NCBI GenBank assembly: GCA_002726915.1
Contig: PBSY01000097.1
Span: 1 to 33,625, forward strand
Source of the DNA: Verrucomicrobiales bacterium
GTDB taxonomy: Bacteria; Verrucomicrobiota; Verrucomicrobiia; Verrucomicrobiales; DEV007
Length of the DNA stretch: 33,625 nucleotides
Direction of reading: 5' to 3'
Notes under the pieces: generated by a model
Databases searched by the model: none
Told to the model about the DNA's origin: nothing
Seen by the model: only the letters and a program-made list of their open reading frames with translations
Part shown: positions 25,210 to 33,222 of the stretch, one piece after another
Numbering within the stretch: position 1 is the first letter of the stretch
Layout of the letters: each line of letters starts with the position of its first letter
Position numbers and translations under genes: made by a program

Positions 25210-25956
25210 ATGAAAAAGTCTTCCACCTGCTGCGCTCTCCTTCTCGGCGCAACCTCTTTTCTCTTTGCGGCGCCCGACAAAACGCCAGAGGGATTCACCT
25301 CACTGTTCAATGGTAAGGACCTTTCTTACTGGATCATTCCGCAGGGCGATAATGGTCACTGGAAGGTGCTCGACGGGATCATCGACTACGATGCCCAGTC
25401 CGAAGCCACCAACCCGAAAAACAAACATCTCTGGACCGCAAAAGAATATGGTGACTTTGAACTTCGTATCGACTGGCGCATCAAGGAAACGACCGGCTTC
25501 TACGAGGTTCCCTACGTCCTTCCTGATGGATCTTACGTGAAGGACGAGAAAGGCAAGAAAATCACTCACCCTATCAAGAACGCTGATTCCGGTATTCTCC
25601 TGCGTGGCAACATGACCTACCAACTCAACATTTGGTGCTGGCCGATCGGCTCCGGAGAAATGTATGGCATCCGCAACAACGAGAAACAGCCACAGGAAAT
25701 TCGCGCCGGGCTCACTCCCGCTCTGAATGCTGACAATCCGGTCGGTGAATGGAATACTTTCGTTATCACAATAAAGGAAGATCGTATCACCGTTGAATCC
25801 AACGGACATCTCATTATCGACAATGCCCTGATGCCTGGCGTTCCTGAAAAAGGACCAATCGGACTGCAACATCACGGCGGCAAAAAGGCAGATGGCACCT
25901 GGTCACCGGCATCGAGCCTTGTCCAGTTCCGCAACATCTTCATCAAGGAACTCTAG
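25210..25956 (+). CDS. Secreted DUF1080 (3-keto-disaccharide hydrolase-type) protein
   Basis: 248 residues from ATG 25210, which opens a signal peptide ('MKKSSTCCALLLGATSFLFA'); an in-frame start at 25156 would bury it behind 18 extra residues. The mature protein is one DUF1080 concanavalin-like jelly roll: 'GFTSLFNGKDLSYWI', 'HWKVLDGIIDYDA', 'LWTAKEYGDFELRIDWRI', 'NADSGILLRG', 'GEWNTFVITIKEDRITVESN' and 'GPIGLQHHGG', ending 'VQFRNIFIKEL'. Members act on sugars; some hydrolyse 3-keto-glycosides, and many are only annotated as sugar-binding. It is exported and cotranscribed with the TPR-redoxin gene 18 bp downstream. Planctomycetes and Verrucomicrobiota carry many paralogues. Confidence 0.93.
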   Translation: MKKSSTCCALLLGATSFLFAAPDKTPEGFTSLFNGKDLSYWIIPQGDNGHWKVLDGIIDYDAQSEATNPKNKHLWTAKEYGDFELRIDWRIKETTGFYEVPYVLPDGSYVKDEKGKKITHPIKNADSGILLRGNMTYQLNIWCWPIGSGEMYGIRNNEKQPQEIRAGLTPALNADNPVGEWNTFVITIKEDRITVESNGHLIIDNALMPGVPEKGPIGLQHHGGKKADGTWSPASSLVQFRNIFIKEL

Positions 25957-25974
25957 GTCCCGACACCAAACCAA

Positions 25975-28281
25975 ATGAACCTGCCTTTCAGAAGACTTCT
26001 TCTTACCTTCGCTGCCCTTCCGGCACTTCTTATCGAAGCCGAGGATAACGATCCGACCTTCGGTCATTCGGTGCACGGTGAAGTCTTCAATGAGGGCCCG
26101 CGGCAAGCGGCCGTCCTCATCTCGGGAACTGGCAACGTTCATTTCGAGGTCACGACAAACTCTGAAGACGCCCAAGCTTTCTTCAATCAGGGTATCGGAC
26201 AGCTCCATGGCTTCTGGGACTTCGAGGCGGAACGCAGCTTCCGTCAGGTTGCCTCCATCGATCCGGACTGCGCCATGGCCTACTGGGGAATGGCCATGGC
26301 CAATTACAAGAACAACGAGCGTGGACTGGGATTCATCGAAGAAGCGGTCAACCGCAAAGACATGACATCGGATCGAGAGCAACGCTGGATCGACGGCCTC
26401 GCCGCCTACTTTGAAAATCCAAAGGCTGATTTAAAGAAGCGTCTTCGGGATTATGTCCGCAGCCTCGAAGATCTTGCCTTCGACTATCCGGATGATATCG
26501 AGGCTCAGGCATTTCTCCTGAGACAAATTTACTACAACAATGGAAAAGGGCTGGCGATCCCGAGCCACTATGCCATCAATCTGCTCGCCGACCAGATTCT
26601 CACCACCTCACCTGATCACCCGGCCAACCACTACCAGATCCACCTCTGGGATCGCGAGGATGCCGAGCGTGCCCTCGCAGCCGCTGCCAACTGTGGTCCG
26701 GCCGCTCCCGGTATTGCTCACATGTGGCACATGCCCAGTCATATCTACTCCAAGCTCAAGCGCTACGAGGATGCGGCCTGGCATCAGGAAGCTTCCGCCC
26801 GTGTCGATCACGAACACATGATTCGGTTCCAAATCGTGCCTGATCAAATCCATAATTTCGCCCATAACAACGAGTGGTACATTCGGAATATGAACACGCT
26901 CGGGCAACTCGATCGTTCCGTTAAGCTAGCGACCAACATGATCTCGCTCCCCCGAGTGGCGAAGTTTAAAAACGACCAGAAAAAAGAAACGGAAGTGACT
27001 TCGACCTACGAGCCAAGAGGCAGCAGCTGGCAATTTGGTCGTCAGCGACTCCGCGATACCCTCGTAAGATTCGAACAGTGGGATACCTTGGTCGAGGAAT
27101 CGGAAGGCGGTGTTCTTACCGCTGACGATGTCTCCATTCGCCAACGGGACTTCGATCGCTATGTCGGGATTGCCAAATTTGAAATCGGTGATCGTCAAGG
27201 TGCCGCCAAGCACCTCGCAGCACTCAATTCTGTGCTCGCGGAGAAAACGAATAGACGCAATGACGCGGTGAAGAAAGCTGCGACCAAAGCCACTGCAGCG
27301 AAAAAGAACGAGAAAGAAATCAAGGCCGCGACCGATGCTGCTGCCAAGCCATTCAAATCCGACATCGACACCTTTCAGAATTTCGTCAATGAACTGAACG
27401 TCTACAAAGCCCTCACGGCAATCCCTCCTCAACTCGATCTAGCCAAGGAATTGCTTCCCAAATTAAAGAACCTGGCCAAGTGGCGTCACGCCAGCCTCTG
27501 GCATCGCGCGGGAGATGATAAGCAGGCTCTGAAGCTGGCAAAGGAAGCGGTCACCGCAGCTGAAAACGAAGTCCTCCCCCTCGCAATGAAGGTGAGGGCA
27601 CTTCACGCCAGCGGAAATACAGAGGAAGCACGCACTGCCTTCGAAGACCTGCGGCATCTCGCCTCGGTTGCCGACATTGATATTCCCGCTCTGGCCGCTC
27701 TCGCACCGGTGGCGAAATCGTTCGGCTACCCAGAGGACTGGCGACTCACCAATCCTCCCGCCGATGATCTTGGCGAGCGTCCCGATCTCGATAAACTCGG
27801 TCCCTTCCAGTGGTCGCCTCCCGCGGCTCATCCCTTCTCGTTGCCGGATGCTAAGGACGAAACCGTGAGCCTAGCTGACTACAGCGGACGGCCGGTGCTC
27901 GTCATCTTTTTCCTAGGTCGGGGCTGCACTCACTGTATGGAACAACTCAATGCGTTTGCGCCCATGACCGAAGACTATCGCAAAGCCGGCATCGAGATCG
28001 TCGCGATCAGCACGGATTCCATCGATGGACTCAACCAGACCTTTCAAGATTTCGACGAGCAACAGAATCCATTTCCGTTCACACTGCTCTCGGACCAATC
28101 GCTCGACCGCTTCAAGGCCTACCGCGCCTACGATGATTTCGAAGCCATGGCACTACATGGCACTTATCTAATCGACGGTGAACAACAAATCCGCTGGCAG
28201 GAAATCAGTTTCGAGCCTTTCATGCATCCTGAGTGGTTGCTGGAGGAGTGTGAGCGTCTGCTGGCGATCGGTGAATCGTAA
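25975..28281 (+). CDS. Exported TPR protein with C-terminal redoxin (AhpC/TSA-like) domain
   Basis: 768 residues. A short hydrophobic N-terminus ('LPFRRLLLTFAALPALLIEAE') is a probable signal. The centre has TPR-like helices beginning 'AQAFFNQGIGQLHGFWDFEA' and 'SFRQVASIDPDCAMAYWGMA', followed by His- and Trp-rich blocks ('HMWHMPSHIYSKLKRYEDAA'), then an Ala/Lys-rich coil at about 420-460. The C-terminal 160 residues are a thioredoxin-fold redoxin: 'HPFSLPDAKDETVSLADYSG', 'VLVIFFLGRGCTHCMEQL' with Cys651 and Cys654 (CTHC), 'IEIVAISTDS', 'FPFTLLSDQSLDRFKAY' and 'ALHGTYLIDGEQQIRW'. The CxxC favours thiol-disulfide exchange (ResA/TlpA-like) over a 1-Cys peroxidase. It follows the DUF1080 gene by 18 bp. 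Substrates are unknown. Confidence 0.85.
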   Translation: MNLPFRRLLLTFAALPALLIEAEDNDPTFGHSVHGEVFNEGPRQAAVLISGTGNVHFEVTTNSEDAQAFFNQGIGQLHGFWDFEAERSFRQVASIDPDCAMAYWGMAMANYKNNERGLGFIEEAVNRKDMTSDREQRWIDGLAAYFENPKADLKKRLRDYVRSLEDLAFDYPDDIEAQAFLLRQIYYNNGKGLAIPSHYAINLLADQILTTSPDHPANHYQIHLWDREDAERALAAAANCGPAAPGIAHMWHMPSHIYSKLKRYEDAAWHQEASARVDHEHMIRFQIVPDQIHNFAHNNEWYIRNMNTLGQLDRSVKLATNMISLPRVAKFKNDQKKETEVTSTYEPRGSSWQFGRQRLRDTLVRFEQWDTLVEESEGGVLTADDVSIRQRDFDRYVGIAKFEIGDRQGAAKHLAALNSVLAEKTNRRNDAVKKAATKATAAKKNEKEIKAATDAAAKPFKSDIDTFQNFVNELNVYKALTAIPPQLDLAKELLPKLKNLAKWRHASLWHRAGDDKQALKLAKEAVTAAENEVLPLAMKVRALHASGNTEEARTAFEDLRHLASVADIDIPALAALAPVAKSFGYPEDWRLTNPPADDLGERPDLDKLGPFQWSPPAAHPFSLPDAKDETVSLADYSGRPVLVIFFLGRGCTHCMEQLNAFAPMTEDYRKAGIEIVAISTDSIDGLNQTFQDFDEQQNPFPFTLLSDQSLDRFKAYRAYDDFEAMALHGTYLIDGEQQIRWQEISFEPFMHPEWLLEECERLLAIGES

Positions 28282-28470
28282 AAGGTCAATCAGACGGCTA
28301 AGTAATAGCTTTCCATGAGCATCGGTAAGGCGGAAATCGTGACTCACGTAACGATAAGTCTACTCCCCGAGATCCAATCTTACGATGCGAAGAGTCGTCT
28401 CTCATCACATGCGGATTATGCACATGTTTTCAATGATACAGGCTCGGAATAATCAAAAATAGACGCATCA

Positions 28471-28493
28471 AAAAAGCCACCGAGTAGCTTTTT
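28471..28493 (+). terminator. Possible terminator after the TPR-redoxin gene
   Basis: Arms AAAAAGC (28471-28477) and GCTTTTT (28487-28493) enclose a 9-base loop, with a T run within the 3' arm. It lies 190 bp past the stop of the TPR-redoxin gene and 39 bp before the DUF2237 start. The stem is A/T-rich with only two G-C pairs, so it is weak. The 250 bp around it hold no convincing gene. Confidence 0.35.
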
Positions 28494-28531
28494 CAGGTGA
28501 CAAACCGTCCTCCTCGGTCCCAAGTGAAAAC

Positions 28532-28915
28532 ATGTCAAACCAAGACAACAAAAACGTTCTCGGCGGCGAACTAATTCCATGCAGCATGGATCCGCTTACC
28601 GGTTTTTATCGCGATGGCAGATGCCAGGTCGGCCCGGAAGATCATGGCTGCCACGCCATTTGCTGTACGGTCACTGAAGGCTTCCTCGAATTCAGCAAAG
28701 CATCCGGAAACGATCTCAGCACCCCTATGCCTATGTATGGCTTTCCCGGCCTCAAACCAGGTGACCGCTGGTGCGTCTGCGCCGGCCGATGGAAAGAAGC
28801 ACTCGACTCTGGCTTCGCCTGCCCCGTGGTTCTGGAGGCGACCTCAGAGATGGCTCTCCAACACGTCTCGCGCAGCATTCTTGAGGAGTATGCGCTGGCC
28901 CCTGAAGAAGATTAA
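28532..28915 (+). CDS. DUF2237 family protein
   Basis: 127 residues covering the whole family. Visible conserved parts are 'NVLGGELIPCSMDPLTGFYR', 'GRCQVGPEDHGCHAICCTVT', 'FLEFSKASGNDLSTP', and 'GLKPGDRWCVCAGRWKEAL' followed by 'PVVLEATSEMALQHVS'. Cysteines are numerous (residues 17, 31, 40, 44, 45 and more), suggesting metal or thiol chemistry, but no biochemical role is established for the family. The protein is soluble, without a signal. It stands alone; its stop lies 5 bp from that of the convergent hydrolase gene. Confidence 0.93.
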   Translation: MSNQDNKNVLGGELIPCSMDPLTGFYRDGRCQVGPEDHGCHAICCTVTEGFLEFSKASGNDLSTPMPMYGFPGLKPGDRWCVCAGRWKEALDSGFACPVVLEATSEMALQHVSRSILEEYALAPEED

Positions 28916-28920
28916 AAGTG

Positions 28921-30129
28921 TTATCGAGATCGAAACTCGAGGCTGATGGGTTGAGCGCCAACCCCTAGCTCCACCTCGATCGATTTCTCATCCTCTGGAG
29001 ACAAAGTGGAAAGACGGACTGCCTTGTCCTCATCCGCACCAGTCGTTTCCCATATACTCCCTTCGAATGTCACCCTTGAATTGCCAACCACAGGCCCTGC
29101 TGCTTCTGTCGCAGAAAACTTCCCACGGCGAATGCGCACCGATGTGGATGGCAAATTTGAGTTTTCCGGATGAAACGTCAGGACCCCCCAAGCCACCGGA
29201 TGACCATCTAAGTCCGCCGTTCCGTTGACGGCGAGGCGATCCACCTCAGGCGAATAAAAGAAGTTTGTCTTGAGCCATGCCGCAAGATGCTCAGACCACG
29301 TTCCCAAGACAGGATCACCTCGATAGAGACCAACGCCATGCGGTCCGTTCTGATAAACATGATACTCCACCGGCACCCCATGCTCGCGGAGGGAAAGAAA
29401 CATGAGGGTCGCATTCTCAGCCGGCACGGCCGCATCCTCATTTGTTTGAAAGAGGAAGGTGGGCGGCGTGTCTTCCGTTACGTTGAGATTTGATGACAGC
29501 TTCTTCGCCAGTTCATCATCGTCCACACGGTCCGGACCAAAAAGGTTTTTGCGAGAGCCCCCATGAGAAACCTCCCAATCCATTGAAATCACCGGGTAAC
29601 AGAGGATAGCAAAGTCCGGCCTCGCACTGAGTTTATCCACCAGGTCAGTTGGGTCATAGGCGGCCTCGTCATACAAAGTCGCTGCCATGCTGGCAAGGTG
29701 CCCTCCAGCAGAGAATCCCATCACCGCAACTCGTTTTGCGTCCAGCTTGAGTTCTTCAGCTTGAGACCTCGTCCAACGAATGGCCCGTTGCACATCTGCC
29801 AACTGCGTTGGATAATGATGCCCCTCTTTGCCAAGTCGATACTGCAGGACAATCGCGGTCACTCCCTGTTCCTGAAACCAAGTCGCCGGCTGGTGCCCTT
29901 CATGATCTTTCGCCAGCCCACCGTAACCACCGCCGGGACATATCACAACAGCGGCACCGGTGTGATTATCTCTCCTTTGACTAGGATACACGGTCACCAA
30001 GGGTGATCCAGTTTCTCCATCAATCGAGAGCGCATAGGGCGTTTTGCCTTCAGGCCATAATGGATATTCCTGCGCATACGTGGTTCCGGTCAAAATAATG
30101 GCCATCATTATATGAGCTACATACTTCAT
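28921..30129 (-). CDS. Secreted alpha/beta-hydrolase (BD-FAE/esterase-like) with transthyretin-like tail
   Basis: 402 residues. A signal peptide ends near 'GTTYA-QE' (residue 19). The alpha/beta-hydrolase domain (about 40-290) shows the oxyanion motif 'CPGGGYGGL' (64-72), the nucleophile elbow 'GFSAGGH' with S140, the acid D232 ('TNEDAAVP') and H264 ('GPHGVG'), a complete catalytic triad of the acetylesterase/carboxylesterase type. Such enzymes often deacetylate or de-feruloylate plant or algal polysaccharides. Residues 295-402 add a beta-rich domain ('VNGTADLDGHPVAWGVLTFH', then 'VRIRRGKFSATEAAGPVVGN') resembling the transthyretin-like domain found in many planctomycete and verrucomicrobial exported proteins. 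The exact ester substrate is unknown. Confidence 0.85.
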   Translation of the reverse strand: MKYVAHIMMAIILTGTTYAQEYPLWPEGKTPYALSIDGETGSPLVTVYPSQRRDNHTGAAVVICPGGGYGGLAKDHEGHQPATWFQEQGVTAIVLQYRLGKEGHHYPTQLADVQRAIRWTRSQAEELKLDAKRVAVMGFSAGGHLASMAATLYDEAAYDPTDLVDKLSARPDFAILCYPVISMDWEVSHGGSRKNLFGPDRVDDDELAKKLSSNLNVTEDTPPTFLFQTNEDAAVPAENATLMFLSLREHGVPVEYHVYQNGPHGVGLYRGDPVLGTWSEHLAAWLKTNFFYSPEVDRLAVNGTADLDGHPVAWGVLTFHPENSNLPSTSVRIRRGKFSATEAAGPVVGNSRVTFEGSIWETTGADEDKAVRLSTLSPEDEKSIEVELGVGAQPISLEFRSR

Positions 30130-30151
30130 ACTCCCAAGTTCGTTTAATTTC

Positions 30152-30351
30152 CTAAAGCTCGGCGCGCAGACCCAAGCCTGCCTCTTTCAAAGACTGAATT
30201 TTTTTCTTACCGCCATCCGGGAGTTGCTGATTCCTGAAAAACGGACCTGGCAAATTTTTGATCCAACTGACAGCTTTGCGCAGGGACTCTTTATACTCCA
30301 ACCTGAAAAGACCGGCTCATTTTTAGTTTTTTGAGAAGTTTTGCCCATCAT
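30152..30351 (-). pseudogene. Frameshifted small gene downstream of the FAD oxidase
   Basis: Nine bases after the stop of the FAD oxidase an ATG (30351, or 30348) opens a frame reading 'MMGKTSQKTKNEPVFSGW'. One base out of step, a second frame then reads 'EYKESLRKAVSWIKNLPGPF', 'FRNQQLPDGGKKKIQSLKEA' and 'GLGLRAEL', ending at TAG 30152-30154. Upstream the second frame is blocked by a TGA. Restoring a single base in the run near 'GGTTGGAG' would join them into one 66-residue basic protein. No slippery heptamer is visible, so a deletion or sequencing error is more likely than programmed shifting. I do not recognise the family. A 49-residue product from the TTG at the junction is an alternative. 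Confidence 0.45.
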
Positions 30352-30360
30352 CTCAAGGGT

Positions 30361-31776
30361 CTACGATTCAATAAATTTACCAGGATTAAGAATGCCATTC
30401 GGATCAAGCGTCGCTTTTAATTGTCGATGAACGTTTATCGAGACCGGAGAAACAGCATCCTTGAACCAGCGTTTCTTCGCGAGGCCAACGCCATGTTCAC
30501 CCGTAATTTGCCCATCGTTTTCGATGATCCATTTGAAAAGGATATCCAATGCCTCATCTGCCTTCTCGCGGGCAGCTTCATCGGTGTCATAGTCCTTCAC
30601 CATAAGGTTAGTGTGAATGTTCCCGTCCCCAGCATGACCAAAGCAGGCAACGGGAATTCCAGTTTCCAACTCCAACTTTCTGGCAAACTGAACCAACTCG
30701 ACTAACTTAGATCGCGGAACTACGACGTCCTCGTTAAGTTTAATTAAACCGGTATCACGAAGCGAATAAGAGAACTCACGTCGCAAATTCCAAATCGCTT
30801 CACACGATTCTTTATCGCGAGCTTCTTCGACTGAATTGGCGCCAAGCGATTCAATCAATTCACGGAGATGGGCAAGGTCATTGAGTATGGAGTCCTGACG
30901 GCCATCTAACTCAACAATTAAGTGCGCATCGCCAGCGGGCAATACTTCAGATCCCAGACGATCTCGCGCAGCACTCAAAGTAAAGCCATCGGTAATCTCC
31001 AAACCGGAGGGTTGCCATCCGGAATTGAGAATGGTCTGCACCGCGACGGCGGCCGCTTCAAATTCAGGAAAAACCGCCGTCAGCATGGCGCGTGCTTCTG
31101 GATGCGGAATTAATCGCAATGTTGCCTTGGTGATGACTCCCAGTAGCCCCTCAGATCCAACGAACATACCAATCAAATCGAGACCAGTTTTATTCTTATG
31201 ACAGCGTCCCCCTGTTTCGAGAACCTCACCAGTTGGTAAGACCACTTCGAGACCTAGAATGTAGTGGCGCGTGACACCATACTTCACACATCTCGGACCT
31301 CCAGCATTTGTAGCGATCGTTCCCCCCACTGAACATTCTTTCAAGCTCGCAGGATCAGGAGGATAGTAACAACCGCACTCGCGAACCATCTCTTGAAGAT
31401 CATTGAGAATGACGCCAGGCTCGACCACTGCAACACCATCTCCTGAGTTCACCTCAAGGATACGATTCATTTTCTTTACCGAAAGAAGAATACCCCCCGA
31501 CACCGGCACACAACCACCAACGTAGCCCACTCCACTGCCACGTGTGGTTACAGGAATCCCATTCTTATTTGCAAATTTCATCGTCGCAACCACGTCGTCA
31601 CAACTTAGCGCCTGCACCACGACTTCGGGCTTCGCTGAAGCATGCCAGCGATCCGTGCCAAACTCAGCACGCGTCTCAGCTGCAACTGAAATCCGCTCAG
31701 GGTCCAACACGGCCTCTAGGCCTGCCAACCACACAGGAGAATTTAATTCTCGATCAATTTTGTTAACCAATCCCAT
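30361..31776 (-). CDS. FAD-linked oxidase (GlcD/lactate-dehydrogenase D-type)
   Basis: 471 residues of the glycolate oxidase GlcD/D-lactate dehydrogenase family. The FAD-binding PCMH part has 'VTTRGSGVGYVGGCVPVSGG' (about 75-94), 'VAVVEPGVILNDLQEMV', 'YYPPDPASLKECSVGGTIAT', 'NAGGPRCVKYGVTRHYILGL' and 'MFVGSEGLLGVITKATLRLI'. The C-terminal part has 'GHAGDGNIHTNLMV' and 'GEHGVGLAKKRWF', ending 'LDPNGILNPGKF'. These enzymes oxidise D-2-hydroxy acids such as glycolate or D-lactate; substrate cannot be set by sequence alone. No GlcE or GlcF (iron-sulfur) subunit is adjacent. The ATG at 31776 overlaps the end of dgkA by 34 bp; a GTG at 31734 avoids the overlap and still precedes the conserved region. 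Confidence 0.92.
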   Translation of the reverse strand: MGLVNKIDRELNSPVWLAGLEAVLDPERISVAAETRAEFGTDRWHASAKPEVVVQALSCDDVVATMKFANKNGIPVTTRGSGVGYVGGCVPVSGGILLSVKKMNRILEVNSGDGVAVVEPGVILNDLQEMVRECGCYYPPDPASLKECSVGGTIATNAGGPRCVKYGVTRHYILGLEVVLPTGEVLETGGRCHKNKTGLDLIGMFVGSEGLLGVITKATLRLIPHPEARAMLTAVFPEFEAAAVAVQTILNSGWQPSGLEITDGFTLSAARDRLGSEVLPAGDAHLIVELDGRQDSILNDLAHLRELIESLGANSVEEARDKESCEAIWNLRREFSYSLRDTGLIKLNEDVVVPRSKLVELVQFARKLELETGIPVACFGHAGDGNIHTNLMVKDYDTDEAAREKADEALDILFKWIIENDGQITGEHGVGLAKKRWFKDAVSPVSINVHRQLKATLDPNGILNPGKFIES

Positions 31777-32135
31777 ATCTTTGGAAGAAAAACGATAGCC
31801 CCGACCACGAAGGCTGCAACTGCCGCGATCATCACTCCTGCTGCTGCTACATCCTTGGATCGCCCCACGCGGCGATTAACTTCGGGATGGACGGCATCAG
31901 CGAGATACTCAAGAGCCGTGTTTAAAACTTCAGAAACAATAACCAAGGCAGAACACAGAATCAGAGCCAACCATTCGAATAATGAAATCTCCAGAGATAA
32001 CCCTAACATAACAGCTATTGTGCAGATCGCTAGATGAATTCTGAAGTTCCATTCAGTCTTAAATACCCAACAAAAACCGCGAAACGCGTTAGAAAAAGAA
32101 CGCTTCAACTTAAAATCCCCTGCTGTCTCTTTCAT
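31743..32135 (-). CDS. dgkA: Diacylglycerol/undecaprenol kinase DgkA family
   Basis: 130 residues, three membrane spans (about 33-48, 53-70, 98-118) with an N-terminal amphipathic helix ('RSFSNAFRGFCWVFKTEWNF'). The signature 'SEVLNTALEYLADAV' places E69, N72, E76 and D80, and 'KDVAAAGVM' supplies the conserved K94-D95. This is the small prokaryotic lipid kinase family that phosphorylates diacylglycerol or undecaprenol; Gram-positive members are undecaprenol kinases, E. coli DgkA uses diacylglycerol. The E. coli role is turnover of diacylglycerol from osmoregulated glucans. It overlaps the FAD oxidase start by 34 bp and is divergent from the hydroxyacid dehydrogenase gene. Confidence 0.95.
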   Translation of the reverse strand: MKETAGDFKLKRSFSNAFRGFCWVFKTEWNFRIHLAICTIAVMLGLSLEISLFEWLALILCSALVIVSEVLNTALEYLADAVHPEVNRRVGRSKDVAAAGVMIAAVAAFVVGAIVFLPKIWDWLTKLIEN

Positions 32136-32205
32136 AAAAAAACCTTGGCGTTATCTATAAATAAGGTAAACATTTAACAATTCTTGATTACTCAGCAATA
32201 AGAGC

Positions 32206-33165
32206 ATGGCCAAGAAAGCAGTTAAAAAAAAATCCCCAAGGCGTCCCAGTCCGAAGAAAATTGGTTTCGTTGGAGTTGGTCGCATGGGAGCTAACATGGC
32301 CCGTCACCTCAACGACCTCAACTACAACATCACTGCGGTCTTTGATGTAGATCGTGTTGCTGCAAAAGAATTAGCTGAAGAGATTGGTGCAACAGCCTGC
32401 ACGAAGTTGGCTGATGTAACCAAAGCAGCAGATATCATATTCACCGTTGTGACTAATGATGCTGCGATGAAGAGAATCTTCCTCAGAAAAAAGGATAGCC
32501 TGCTTACCGCAGCGGCAGGAAAAACTTTCATCAACTGCGCGACTCTGAGTCCGGATATCCAGAAAACTATTTCCACGGCTGCAAAACGTCGCAAAGCCCA
32601 CTGCATCGAAGCCTGCATGGCGAGTAGCATCAGTCACGCCCGCACCGGTCAACTCTACCTGATGGTCGGAGCAGACGATGCCATCTTCAAAAGAAACAAA
32701 AAGCTTCTCGAAAACCTTAGCGTAAATCTTCGACATATCGGCAAGGTTGGCAAAGCAGCTGAAGTTAAGGCCCTCGTCAATATGGTAATGAACGTCAATA
32801 CCGCTGGCCTCGCCGAAGGTCTTGGTCTTGCTAAAGCCCTAGGCCACGACCTCAACATGATTTGCGAAATCTTCTCACAGACCGGAGCGAACTCACGAGT
32901 TCTAGAAACTGATTCTGAAGACATGATCGACCGCGACCACGAATGCTGGTTTTCGGCTGAGCATGCCGCTAAGGATTCCGGCATTGCCGGATCACTAGCA
33001 AAGTCTAAAAAAATTAACCTTCCTCTTAACGCGGCGACAAAAAGTCAATATGACCGCATGATAGAATTAGGTATCGGCGACCTCGATAAATCCGGTGTTG
33101 CTGAACTCACTTTCCCGGGACGAACCGGGAATAAGAAAAAGACAAGAGCAAGAAAGAAGAGGTGA
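32206..33165 (+). CDS. Beta-hydroxyacid dehydrogenase (HIBADH/GLYR family) with basic tails
   Basis: 319 residues. The NAD-binding Rossmann part has 'KIGFVGVGRMGANMARHL' (18-35) and an Asp at the end of the second strand ('VFDVDR'), which favours NAD over NADP. 'NCATLSP' (110-116) and the catalytic lysine K188 in 'VKALVNMVMN' are conserved, followed by 'AEGLGLAKALG'. The usual substrate motif 'APVSGG' is altered: here it reads 'EACMASSISHARTG'. Both ends carry Lys/Arg-rich tails ('MAKKAVKKKSPRRPSPKK' and 'NKKKTRARKKR'), unusual for this enzyme family, and the next gene encodes an H1-like Lys/Ala/Pro protein. The substrate is unknown (3-hydroxyisobutyrate, tartronate semialdehyde or succinic semialdehyde are family options). 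Confidence 0.88.
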   Translation: MAKKAVKKKSPRRPSPKKIGFVGVGRMGANMARHLNDLNYNITAVFDVDRVAAKELAEEIGATACTKLADVTKAADIIFTVVTNDAAMKRIFLRKKDSLLTAAAGKTFINCATLSPDIQKTISTAAKRRKAHCIEACMASSISHARTGQLYLMVGADDAIFKRNKKLLENLSVNLRHIGKVGKAAEVKALVNMVMNVNTAGLAEGLGLAKALGHDLNMICEIFSQTGANSRVLETDSEDMIDRDHECWFSAEHAAKDSGIAGSLAKSKKINLPLNAATKSQYDRMIELGIGDLDKSGVAELTFPGRTGNKKKTRARKKR

Positions 33166-33222
33166 CATTCATTAAGAAAGTCTCCACTATTTTTAAGCAG
33201 TAGTCATTAGGATCCCGCGCCC

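Noticed and set aside
28315..28452. 45-residue plus-strand ORF between the TPR-redoxin and DUF2237 genes
   Set aside because: No family, no start signal and no coding character; not distinguishable from chance.
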